A stretch of 64,000 nucleotides of DNA, taken from contig JADKJC010000004.1 of assembly GCA_016722465.1 (NCBI GenBank), positions 124,001 to 188,000 on the forward strand. The letters are read 5' to 3'. Source of the stretch: Chitinophagaceae bacterium (GTDB taxonomy: Bacteria; Bacteroidota; Bacteroidia; Chitinophagales; Chitinophagaceae). The first letter of the stretch is position 1. Each line of letters begins with the position of its first letter. A program made the translations under genes and the position numbers. The notes beneath the pieces were generated by a model. It searched no databases and was not told where the DNA came from. It saw nothing but the letters and a program-made list of their open reading frames with translations. Below are positions 55,820 to 64,000 of the stretch, piece after piece.

Positions 55820-56825
55820 CTATCTTCTTCTCCCGGCTAAACAAATGGGGAAGGCATATGGTAAATGACAACGTGGACAGATCGTTGAACTGGTTAATAC
55901 ACTTGTGAGTATGGAGCTTTTTTCGGCAGCCGACATTTTTGGATAGTATTTAGAAACTGTTTTACTTACTTTATCAATATCCTGGTAATAAATTTTATTG
56001 AGAGACCTGTTCATAACGGCATCATAAGACGCTTTGTCAACCACCCCATACTCCTCCCTCAAAATAGTGCTTAGTTTTCGTTCATAGGCAGGATCGGTCA
56101 TTTTAATATCATTATAATCTGCCACTTTCGTTTTAAACTCTTCGTAAGAAGCTATTTTCTTTTCAAAATCTGAACGCAGTTTATCTTTTCTTTCAAAATC
56201 GGTTTTAACGATATCCAGTTTATATTTTTGATAACACAGCGCTTCTGATATTACGCCATATTTAAGCCGGGATGTTTTTGTGTCTATTACAAAACTATTG
56301 CCTGCAGAGGCTAAATAGTAAGCAATTTTTTTTGGGCAGGTAACTTTTTTATTGCTGCTGCTTAAATAGGTAAATACTTTGTAGCCTTGTTTTTGCAGCG
56401 CTTTTTTAACTTCAGCTGCATCAAACTTATCCTCGCTTGCATACGATATAAATACCCTGTCGGCCCTGGGTGCTTTCTCCCATGCCTTAAACATACTGTT
56501 TGGAGTTAGCCGTTCATTTGTTTCTTTAATTCCAAGGCTAAAACCATTCAGGCTTTCTTGGAATTGTACTTCCCATTTACCCATTTCATAATTACTTGCT
56601 GCAACCTTGGTGATATAATAATCATCCAGCGGTGCAAGTATCGGCTCTTTTGCCGGCCGAAATAACTGAATTGTTATCCTGCACTACATCCATAACCTTG
56701 TCAAGCGAAGGCGCTACAGATTTTAAAATTGGATGTTGCTTACCGGCATTTGGATCAAGTATTTTTGAATTGACCTGCAGGATAAATAATACCAGCGAAG
56801 GGAGTAATAATAGTAATCTTTTCAT
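55820..56825 (-). CDS. Exported TIR-like protein, frameshifted
   Basis: A signal peptide (MKRLLLLLPSLVLFILQVNS) starts at 56825. The first frame reaches VQDNNSVIS and then needs one base fewer near 56660-56670 to continue RPAKEPILAPLDDYYITKVA and the main frame to 55820. The region RVFISYASEDKFDAAEVKKA, then LQKQGYKVFTYL and KYGVISEALCYQ has the order of a TIR or TIR-like fold: beta-1 FISYASED, helix A, and a helix C with Ser-Glu. A helical part follows and the tail has CPRCHLPYAFPIC. An exported TIR-like domain is unusual; the call rests on motif likeness. Confidence 0.5.
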
Positions 56826-57424
56826 AATCGTTTATTTTAAACTATTAAAATGAAATTGATGGCTTATGTAATAACGGTATGCTAAACTTTCAATCTATAG
56901 AAGAGGGCGGTTGCCTTCATTGGGAACGGCAGTAAAATTTAATGGCATATTGTAAACTGATAGCTGATAACTATCACAGAATAAAATTCTAAAAAAAATA
57001 AATTGAGGTCAAGGGCATTTTAACGGTATTTTTCAGGGTGTTTTAACGGTGACCGGCAGGGTGTTTTATGCTTTTCGTCCTTTCTCATCTGGTGCCAGAA
57101 GCCCGCTACAGGCGGAACACTGGCACCTGGAAAGAAAAATTTTTTCAAATAGATTATTGAAAATAAAAAAATATGTATATTGCTTTTAACCTTAATTGAT
57201 TATATCCCACCAATTGAGACCACTCCACACCTTGAAACGCAGGTTGCTTATTTTTAAAGCAATGCATTATTATAGTAACACATAATACCACCCAATTCTA
57301 AATAATCATGACCCAATAGGTTTTGAGTTAAGTATAATGTAAATAAATGGTTGGGTGCATGGTATAAAATTTATTATTTTAAAAATAAGATGTTACTATC
57401 TACTAGTAAAATCAATAAAACAAA
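56826..57424. other. AT-rich intergenic region upstream of SIR2 gene
   Basis: No gene found in these 599 bp. It holds the hairpin at 57091-57127 and the promoter region of the SIR2 gene. A strict TAnnTTTG is not visible; TAGGTTTTG near 57316 is the nearest. Confidence 0.4.
57091..57127. repeat. Palindromic hairpin (REP-like)
   Basis: GGTGCCAG (57091-57098) and CTGGCACC (57120-57127) are exact inverted complements, with an inner CCGC/GCGG pair. The CATCTGG(C/T)GCCAG-like left end resembles the end of the 152-bp repeats nearby. Confidence 0.55.
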
Positions 57425-59659
57425 ATGAGGATGGAAAATAACAACGCCATATTAATAGAACTTGCCAAACAATTTGCTATTGATTATTTATCTATTTCAA
57501 ATATAAATTATTCTACCAATCAGGCAACTACACAGGAATGGTTAAATAAAATATTCAAAAAGGATGTTATTGTTCCGGGTGATGTACAGGATGTACGAAA
57601 TATTTTTGTTATTGGTGCAGGTGCCAGTTATGACAGCTATCGGCATATCCCTTTAGCAAATGAAGCAATAGATCGTATTCATCAAAACTTAAGCACCACA
57701 GAACTTTATCAAAATATTTTTTTTAAAAAAAAAGTAGATGAACATAAGGAAAAGATTCGCAGTTTATATGGTCTAAACCCTGAAGATTTTGAATCACAAC
57801 TGGCAATATTAAGTAACTATATAAAAACAGAAGATGGAAGAAATCAGCTGGCTGCATTGTACGACAAAAAACTTTACCCCTGCCTTTTCTACGAAATATT
57901 GGCTCATTTATTTAAACACCGTTTTATAGATGCTATTATCAATTTTAATTTCGATGAACTCCTTGACCAGGCAATTGAGGAAGAATTGAGTCATGATGAT
58001 TACCATTACATTTTTTCTGATGGGCAATGCCAGCCAATGGAAGATATTCTTGTAAATGGAAGGCTTAAACTGCCACTTTATATAAAACCGCATGGTACTA
58101 TAAGTCATAAAAGCAGTTTGAAGTTTACTAAAGAAGATTATTTTGGTCTTAGTTCCGAAATGAAACGGCAGTTGGAGGATATCATTAGTGGTAAAAGGAT
58201 GAACAATCTTTATCGCTTAAAGAGGGTAAATGTCATTGTGGTAGGATCTTCACTTAAGAGTTTTGAATTTAACCAGATTTTAAACTCTTTGCCAGATGAC
58301 TCAGCTATTTATTACTTTTCAACGGAAGGACCTGATGAAGAGTTTTTAGAAAAGAAACCTAACCTTAAATTCCGGGAAACTTTTAGAAAGTACTGCAAGT
58401 ATAATAATACAAGTCTAAAGTATGAAAGGCATTATATAATTGGAGATAATGAATCATTGAAATATAATAAGTTAGGAAGGATTTTCCTGAATTTATATGA
58501 CAGATTGTTTAGAAAAAAGATGTTTACTCCGCTATATGAGCCTAAAGATATTTATAGGCATTTATTAATAAATGAGATATTTTATGATGAGACAAGCGGT
58601 AAAAGACTGTTTTATGATGACGATTTGAAGAAAGAAATCATTGACGACAGGGCGTATATTTCTATTAGAACTTTGGTTGAATTATTAATTGCACTCAGCA
58701 AGGCCAAATTTAGAATAACAATAGAAGAACTGATGCAGGAACGATTTGGTTATTACTATCGATTGTATTATACACGTTCACAGAGGTTGTTACTGATGCC
58801 AATAAGTATACATGAAATTTTTCAGGAGTTCAATATGACCATAGAGTCAGAAACCAATTTTTTGACAATAAAAAGCGATGGAGAGGATTCGCCATTTACA
58901 GAAGCAGATAGACTAGATGGGGAGAGAATAATAAGAACCTTATTTGATAAACTCATAAGTACTTGTAGAAACAGGGGGTTGTGGGAGCTGAAAGAAACTT
59001 TAAAGTCAAAGGAAAAAGAAATTATTCGTCTATTAAAAAATATTCATTCTCATGACTCTTTAAGCATAGCTCCAAAATTTAATGACCTGAAATACTTTTC
59101 ATTTAAGCAAATGAGAGAGGATAATATTATACCTACAAAACTGGCTCTGATGCGGAGGTTTTTATCAAAACCCCAAGATTGGGATTTGGTTCTAATACTT
59201 AGCAATAAAGCCAAGATTTTGCTGAACCTGCTTACACAGGAGGAAATAAGTAAGCAGGACCTATATAAAGGCAAAAAATGCTGCCTAATAACTGAGGATG
59301 CAATTTATTCGAGCATACTGAAGAAGATGATTACTTCAAAAAGGTTGATTGATGATAAGGTACATTTAAGTTTAAAATCAAAAAATAACGACAACTTAAT
59401 GTTATTTATAAAAACTGATAATGATAAAAAGACTTGGAGGTTTGTAAAAGGGATAGTTTATCATAGAATAAATAATTCATTTAAAATTTGCCCTTATTTT
59501 GTTGACTCTCAACCAGATTTAGAGGAAATTGGAAAAATCTTTTTTAGAGAATATTGTGATGTTGCAAAAGCTGAAGTTAGCACAAGGGGGAAAGGAAATA
59601 GCATTGATACATTGAATGAGTTAATTCTGTCTTTTATTAGTTCGCCACAATGTATTTGA
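57425..59659 (+). CDS. Large SIR2-domain protein (candidate NAD-consuming defence effector)
   Basis: The 744-residue protein has a SIR2-type Rossmann domain from about residue 58 to 300: GAGAS (64-68), NFNFDELLD (173-181, the TxNxD-like site), KPHGTISH with catalytic His223, and VGSSL (273-277). All key sites are intact. The remaining 440 residues match no domain I recognise; they are AT-rich and mostly helical with a segment DWDLVLILSNKAKILLNLL. SIR2-domain proteins of this size (ThsA, DSR-like and others) act in phage defence by depleting NAD. No partner gene adjoins it. Codon use is far more AT-rich than the housekeeping genes, suggesting transfer. Confidence 0.7.
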   Translation: MRMENNNAILIELAKQFAIDYLSISNINYSTNQATTQEWLNKIFKKDVIVPGDVQDVRNIFVIGAGASYDSYRHIPLANEAIDRIHQNLSTTELYQNIFFKKKVDEHKEKIRSLYGLNPEDFESQLAILSNYIKTEDGRNQLAALYDKKLYPCLFYEILAHLFKHRFIDAIINFNFDELLDQAIEEELSHDDYHYIFSDGQCQPMEDILVNGRLKLPLYIKPHGTISHKSSLKFTKEDYFGLSSEMKRQLEDIISGKRMNNLYRLKRVNVIVVGSSLKSFEFNQILNSLPDDSAIYYFSTEGPDEEFLEKKPNLKFRETFRKYCKYNNTSLKYERHYIIGDNESLKYNKLGRIFLNLYDRLFRKKMFTPLYEPKDIYRHLLINEIFYDETSGKRLFYDDDLKKEIIDDRAYISIRTLVELLIALSKAKFRITIEELMQERFGYYYRLYYTRSQRLLLMPISIHEIFQEFNMTIESETNFLTIKSDGEDSPFTEADRLDGERIIRTLFDKLISTCRNRGLWELKETLKSKEKEIIRLLKNIHSHDSLSIAPKFNDLKYFSFKQMREDNIIPTKLALMRRFLSKPQDWDLVLILSNKAKILLNLLTQEEISKQDLYKGKKCCLITEDAIYSSILKKMITSKRLIDDKVHLSLKSKNNDNLMLFIKTDNDKKTWRFVKGIVYHRINNSFKICPYFVDSQPDLEEIGKIFFREYCDVAKAEVSTRGKGNSIDTLNELILSFISSPQCI

Positions 59660-59854
59660 ATATTTAAGTTCTTTCGTTTCAATTCCCACGCCACTGAAAG
59701 ATTCAGTATTGAATAAACTCAGTCTTCCGCCCTGGTTCGTGTCTTCGCAACCCAAATGAAATAAGCAAAATAAATGAGTTCGTGGGAGTACTAACCAAGG
59801 CCAGGAGTTTTTTTAAAAAACAATAACAACTTTACCTACAACAAACTTTTCACC

Positions 59855-60253
59855 ATGGCAGAATTAAAAACAAAAAAAACGGAGCTGAGTGTGGAGGATT
59901 TCATCAAAACCATTCCGGATGAACAAAAACAAAAAGATGCTTTTACCATTGTTGGCTTAATGGAAAAGGCCACCAAGGCTAAGGCTAAAATGTGGGGCAC
60001 CGCAATTATCGGTTTTGGCGACCGCCGTTTAAAATATGAAAGCGGCAGGGAACTGGATTGGTTTGTAATGGGCTTCTCTCCCCGTAAGCAGAATTTTGCA
60101 TTCTATATCACAGGTACAGTAGAGAAACAACAGGCACTGCTTAAAAAATTGGGTAAGTATAAAACCGGTAAAGGCTGCCTGTACATCAATAAACTGGAGG
60201 AAGTGGATATGGCTGTTCTAAAAGAAATCATTCATAAAGGGCTGGTTAAATAA
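59855..60253 (+). CDS. DUF1801-domain protein
   Basis: The 132-residue protein has LSVEDFIKTIPDEQKQKDAF, then EKATKAKAKMWGTAIIGFGD and RELDWFVMGFSPRKQNFAFY. The end is GKYKTGKGCLYINKLEEVDM. This matches the DUF1801 (YdhG/iron-homeostasis-like fold) family, small soluble proteins without an assigned reaction. Base composition returns to the level of the core genes here, marking the right edge of the AT-rich stretch. Confidence 0.9.
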   Translation: MAELKTKKTELSVEDFIKTIPDEQKQKDAFTIVGLMEKATKAKAKMWGTAIIGFGDRRLKYESGRELDWFVMGFSPRKQNFAFYITGTVEKQQALLKKLGKYKTGKGCLYINKLEEVDMAVLKEIIHKGLVK

Positions 60254-60490
60254 TGCAGGTTTACCTGGAACCAGTGTTCAACCCTCCAGGTAACTGCCTT
60301 CTGAAAAATCAGCCGCAATCTGTGCTGAATTATACAGTCATACAGGCAAGAGTAATAAATGTTGCTGTTTCTCCCTGCTTATACACAATATTACTGCCCA
60401 ATTGTGGAAATGTTTTCATCATCTCCGGCCGGCTTTCTGAACCCACTGTTTATATTTGTGTACCTTAAACAGTAACCTTAATAACATCTC

Positions 60491-60745
60491 TTGTCAAATA
60501 ACAAACACACCAAAACTTTAGCACTGCTGGTTCCCGGGCTTTCATTTGCTAAACGGGACAGGAGTACGGCAGCGGTAATCTGTTTCATTTTGCAACTGTC
60601 GTTTATTGGCTGGATACCTGCTGCTCTGTGGGCCCTGCTAACCCTGCGTAACACCAAAAAACAACGGGTTGAGCAAATGCTGAAAGCGGTGAGAGAATAC
60701 AATATACTGCCAGCTTCAAAAAGCAGTAAACAACTGTCACAATAG
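60491..60745 (+). CDS. Small membrane protein (Pmp3/YqaE-like)
   Basis: The 84-residue protein starts at a TTG (MSNNKHTKTLALLVPG); no ATG is available. One hydrophobic hairpin, VICFILQLSFIGWIPAALWA, resembles the Pmp3/YqaE signature of small stress-related membrane proteins (GWIPA/G motif). The tail is charged. Moderately sure it is a gene, less of its name. Confidence 0.5.
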   Translation: MSNNKHTKTLALLVPGLSFAKRDRSTAAVICFILQLSFIGWIPAALWALLTLRNTKKQRVEQMLKAVREYNILPASKSSKQLSQ

Positions 60746-60835
60746 TATTTCTTCCAATGACATTAGCAGGATGATTGGACTTGCAGCAAAGTAATTTCCG
60801 GCTTCATTATCTTTTTATTTGGTTACCAGCACTGC

Positions 60836-61468
60836 ATGAAATTTACCAAAAAGCATTTCTTTCTGATCCTGGGCATTAACCTGCTCCTGCCTTTGCTGAT
60901 AATGATGGCTTTTAATAAGAACAATCACTTCAATTTTCCCGAAACAATAGCTGCCTGGCTGATTGCCATAACAGTGTTAAGCTTTATGTTATTTTTTATT
61001 TGTTGGTTTTTGTATTATGCTTTCACCGGGGGAAAAGACCCCTCTGTAAAATTTCATTTGTTGTCTCAGTGTTTGATGACGGGGCTCATTCTTTCTTTGT
61101 TTGGATACATACTTTTCGACAACTGGTACATCCGTAACTACAAGGCCAATATTTATCACAATACCTATTTCCTGGCTACTAACCCCAATGGTAAATTAAC
61201 CAGGTATGATACCCTTTACCAAAAAGCATTTGTATTGCTGCAAACAAAAATGGACAGCAGGAACGGCATTCGGTTGGAGCGGCGGGTATCTGAAGCGAAT
61301 GATATTACAACAGACAGCACCGGTGAACCGGTTTGTATCTTCTATTTTGTGTACACGTTAAAAGGAAAGGCATTGCAGTATGCATCAAAGCACCTGGTTG
61401 GTGACCATACCAATAAAATGCTGTTTTATAATATTGCGGCTATTGCATTACCTCAACTGGATGAATAA
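60836..61468 (+). CDS. Hypothetical membrane protein
   Basis: The 210-residue protein has three TM helices in the first 105 residues (FFLILGINLLLPLLIMMAF, IAAWLIAITVLSFMLFFICW, SQCLMTGLILSLFGYILF). A soluble domain of about 100 residues follows (YFLATNPNGKLTRYDTLYQ, IFYFVYTLKGKALQYASKHL). No known family is recognised. It follows the small membrane protein gene by 90 bp on the same strand. Confidence 0.6.
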   Translation: MKFTKKHFFLILGINLLLPLLIMMAFNKNNHFNFPETIAAWLIAITVLSFMLFFICWFLYYAFTGGKDPSVKFHLLSQCLMTGLILSLFGYILFDNWYIRNYKANIYHNTYFLATNPNGKLTRYDTLYQKAFVLLQTKMDSRNGIRLERRVSEANDITTDSTGEPVCIFYFVYTLKGKALQYASKHLVGDHTNKMLFYNIAAIALPQLDE

Positions 61469-61792
61469 ACAGCGTACTGCAAAACTGTTTGGAAGAAGGT
61501 AGTGGACGGGGGAATGTTATTTTAAATTAAGCAACCATACAAATGCAAATCAACAATGTCAAAAGCCAGCCCGGTTGATCCCATGCATCCTGCACCAATA
61601 GAATTTTTGAAGAAGGTTAACAGGCTGCTGGGAATTTAAACGGGGAAGTAAATATGTTTTGAGAACCAGCATGGATGGAGGATTGTTTTGCCTGGGGGGA
61701 GCTGTATGATACCAGCAGAAAAAAAATCATGCCTTATCTTCGCAAATAACTTTTTAACTGGAGTGCTGTTAATTTCCCCTGCATGAATAAAT
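61469..61792. other. Intergenic region upstream of surface-protein gene
   Basis: 324 bp without a gene. TATCTTCG at 61735-61742 resembles a -7 element (one mismatch to TAnnTTTG), but no matching -33 box is visible. Confidence 0.35.
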
Positions 61793-64000
61793 ATATACTG
61801 GGTATCGTGATATTGTTTGCCGCCAGCTTTTGCTGCTCACTGTCAGCAGCACAAACGGTTCGGCACAGTTACCGGTTTTATAATACGCTCTCCACCACTG
61901 ATGGCGATTGTGCTCCCGACCTGATACCCACTAAAGGTTTGAATGTTCAGTGCAACCCTTTTACTGCAGCCACTTCCGGTCAATTTATCATGGATACGCT
62001 TACTTCAGGCGTAAGCAGGGTAGTGTACCATAATAACCTGAACTGGGGGTTAAAATATTTGAATACCACTGGTGTTATCGGCACAACTTATACGGTGCAG
62101 CTATATTTTAAGGTTACCAACTTCAACCAGTTTTATACAAGGGTGATCGATTTTTCAAACGGGCTGTCAGACAATGGGCTTTATTTTACCAACTATAATA
62201 CACCGCCACCCGCTACCCGGCAGTGCCTTAATTTTTATCCTAATGGTAATTTTGGTATCTGTCCTTTTTTTAATGATACCACTTATTATTTACTCACCAT
62301 TACCCGGGACAACAGCACCAGGAAAATTGACATTTACGTAAATGACCAATTGTTTACTTCCTACAATGATCTGGCTGGTTTTTATACCAGCACCATCAAC
62401 AAGCCAGTGCATATTTTCCGGGATGACCCTGTGGGTTTTTCCTGTGAGGATGGCGAAGCAAATTTTGCCTATATCTCTTTCGCCAATTTCTATTCTACCC
62501 AGGCAGATGTGTCGCAGGTTTACAATGCCATTGATACGGTTGCCAGTACTGCGGATTTTACATTTGCCCCGGATGCAGCCTGCAGTGGCAGTAATGTAGC
62601 CGTTATTTACAACGGCAATATCCCATCCAATGCCAGCGGCTATACTTTTACCTGGAACTGGGATGGCGGTACTATTGTATCGGGCAGCGGGCGTGGCCCT
62701 TATACAATTAACTGGGCTACAGCCGGCATAAAAAACGTTACCCTGAATATTACAGGAGGTAGTTGTGCTGCTACCATCAGCAACAGCAAGCAGGTCACCA
62801 TCAGTAATACTGTTAACCTGCAAAAAGATACCAGCATTTGCAATGGCGCTTCCTATCTCGGACATTCCAGTTCCGGTACTTATATCCAGCAACTGCCTTC
62901 TACAACTGGTTGCGATACCAGCCTCACCATTCATTTAACCGTGTTGCCTCCAGCTTTATCTGCTGTTGATACTACTGTTTGTACTGGTGCATCTGTTGAA
63001 GGGTTTTCTACTTCCGGCACACATATAAGAAACCTGGTAGCTGCTTCAGGTTGTGATAGCACCAGGACGATCCGCCTCACCGTATTACCTGCGGCTTTAT
63101 CTTCTGTTGATACAACCATTTGTGCCGGATTATCCTTTGAAGGGTTTAATACACCTGGTACACATGTAAGAAACCTGGTAGCTGCTTCGGGCTGTGATAG
63201 TACCAGGACAATCCGCCTCACTGTATTGCCTGCGGCTTTATCTTCTGTTGATACAACTATTTGTGCCGGATTATCCTTTGAAGGGTTTAATACCTCTGGT
63301 TTACATGTAAGAAACCTGGTAGCTGCTTCGGGCTGTGATAGCACCAGGACAATCCGCCTTACTGTATTGCCTGCAGCTTTATCTTCTGTTGATACAACTA
63401 TTTGTGCCGGATTATCCTTTGAAGGATTTACAACTTCTGGTACACATGTAAGAAACCTTGCAACAGCATTTGGTTGTGACAGCACCAGGACGATACGGTT
63501 GACGGTATTGCCAACAGCCGTGTCTTTTGTTGATACAACTATCTGTGCAGGGTTGCCCTTTGAAGGATTTACAGTTTCAGGTACGCATATAAGAAATCTT
63601 ATCACAGCATTGGGTTGTGATAGTATTAGGACCATCCGCTTAACCGTACTGCCTGCAGCTGTATCTGCTGTTGATACCAGCATTTGTGCCGGTGCATCTT
63701 TTGAAGGATTTACAACATCCGGTACATACATAAAAAATCTCAGGGCAGCTTCCGGTTGCGATAGTACCAGGACGATCCGGCTATCGGTATCACCTGTTGC
63801 ATTGCCCGATCTGGGAACAAAGAATGTTTTGTGTTCAGGCGATTCTATTTTCTTGTCGCCAGGTATTTTTGATAGTTACCTGTGGCAGGATGGCTCTACA
63901 CAAAAAACCTTTACTGTTAAAACAGGTGGCCTGTATTCCGTGACGGTAAAAAATAGTTGTATCGATACCAGCGCAACGCTGCTGGTGCAGGAATCATCCT
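61793..64000 (+). CDS. Large exported repeat protein (partial, C-terminus outside window)
   Basis: The open frame of exactly 736 codons runs off the window. A signal peptide (MNKYILGIVILFAASFCCSL) is followed by a LamG/concanavalin-like beta domain (about 25-250; SYRFYNTLSTTDGDCAPD, IHIFRDDPVGFSCEDG-like segment). A PKD-type domain follows (ADFTFAPDAACSGSNV, TFTWNWDGGTIVSGSG). There are then about seven tandem 47-residue repeats, each with VDTTICAG, a SFEGF segment and SGCDSTRTIRLTV. The last visible part returns to YLWQDGST and YSVTVKNSCIDTSA. A T9SS C-terminal domain would be expected beyond the window. Likely a cell-surface adhesin. Confidence 0.85.
62809..63790 (+). repeat. Tandem 141-bp repeat array (47-residue units)
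   Basis: The marker GTTGAT recurs at 62965, 63106, 63247, 63388, 63529 and 63670, exactly 141 bp apart, with a diverged first unit before 62950. Neighbouring units in the middle are nearly identical at DNA level, so recent expansion is likely. Each unit carries two cysteines. Confidence 0.9.

Noticed and set aside
60253..60468. 71-codon frame directly after the DUF1801 gene
   Set aside because: It starts on the stop codon of the previous gene, has no family-like sequence and no independent start signal.
62931..63731. Long open frame on the minus strand inside the surface-protein repeats
   Set aside because: It is antisense to the 141-bp repeat array and exists only because the repeat happens to lack stops in that frame. 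The plus-strand frame has signal peptide and domain structure.
62809..63790. Possible CRISPR array
   Set aside because: The periodic sequence is a 141-bp in-frame protein repeat with no unique spacers and no cas genes nearby.

Overview
The window reads as a chromosome segment of a Bacteroidota bacterium, most likely Chitinophagaceae or a close relative. Supporting signs are fused SecDF, the rpmB-rpmG-DUF4295-ftsY cluster, a TonB-dependent receptor with a CarboxypepD_reg-like domain, a T9SS-type C-terminal sorting domain, SusB-like GH97, paired DUF1501/DUF1800 proteins, the futalosine menaquinone genes mqnB/mqnD, and promoters of the Bacteroidota type (TTTG, 19 bp, TAnnTTTG). It is genomic rather than phage or plasmid: I see no transposase, integrase or CRISPR array.

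Layout. 1-12.4 kb: a partial esterase lipoprotein, initiator tRNA, era, der, an XdhC-like gene, a CvfB-like S1 protein, the ribosomal/ftsY cluster, a frameshifted EamA transporter, a twice frameshifted FISUMP-type secreted protein, and secDF. 12.5-17.5 kb: a serine-hydrolase-like pseudoenzyme, fabI, SemiSWEET, photolyase and a class IV aminotransferase. 17.7-27.9 kb: an unusual signalling region with four NarL-type response regulators, two HisKA_3 kinases, two polytopic membrane proteins placed directly before the kinases, three small exported proteins, and repeats including a MITE-like element. 28-37.7 kb: housekeeping genes (deoxynucleoside kinase, trpS, gatC, two ABC ATPases, cobalamin adenosyltransferase, mqnD, mqnB, two QueD paralogues, folE with an in-frame amber codon, fabD). 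37.7-51.4 kb: envelope and secreted proteins (TonB receptor, VWA protein, GH97, DUF1501, DUF1800, S74 tail-fibre-like protein, DUF6600-like protein). 51.7-61.5 kb: an accessory, partly AT-rich stretch with a CAP protein, a two-TM PLD-like protein, a TPR/zinc-cluster protein flanked by 152-bp repeats, an exported TIR-like protein, a large SIR2-domain protein and small membrane proteins. 61.8-64 kb: the start of a large repeat-rich surface protein that runs off the window.

Reading together: the left and middle parts are ordinary core genome. The most novel-looking material is (a) the duplicated membrane-sensor/kinase/regulator modules with their satellite exported proteins, and (b) the 52-60 kb accessory block with PLD-like, TIR-like and SIR2-like proteins, which resembles the contents of defence islands, although only the SIR2 gene has a clearly intact catalytic signature.

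Caution: at least eight single-base frameshifts fall in otherwise well-preserved genes, several at homopolymers, so part of the apparent gene decay may be assembly error. All family names are from motif recognition by eye; no database search was run.
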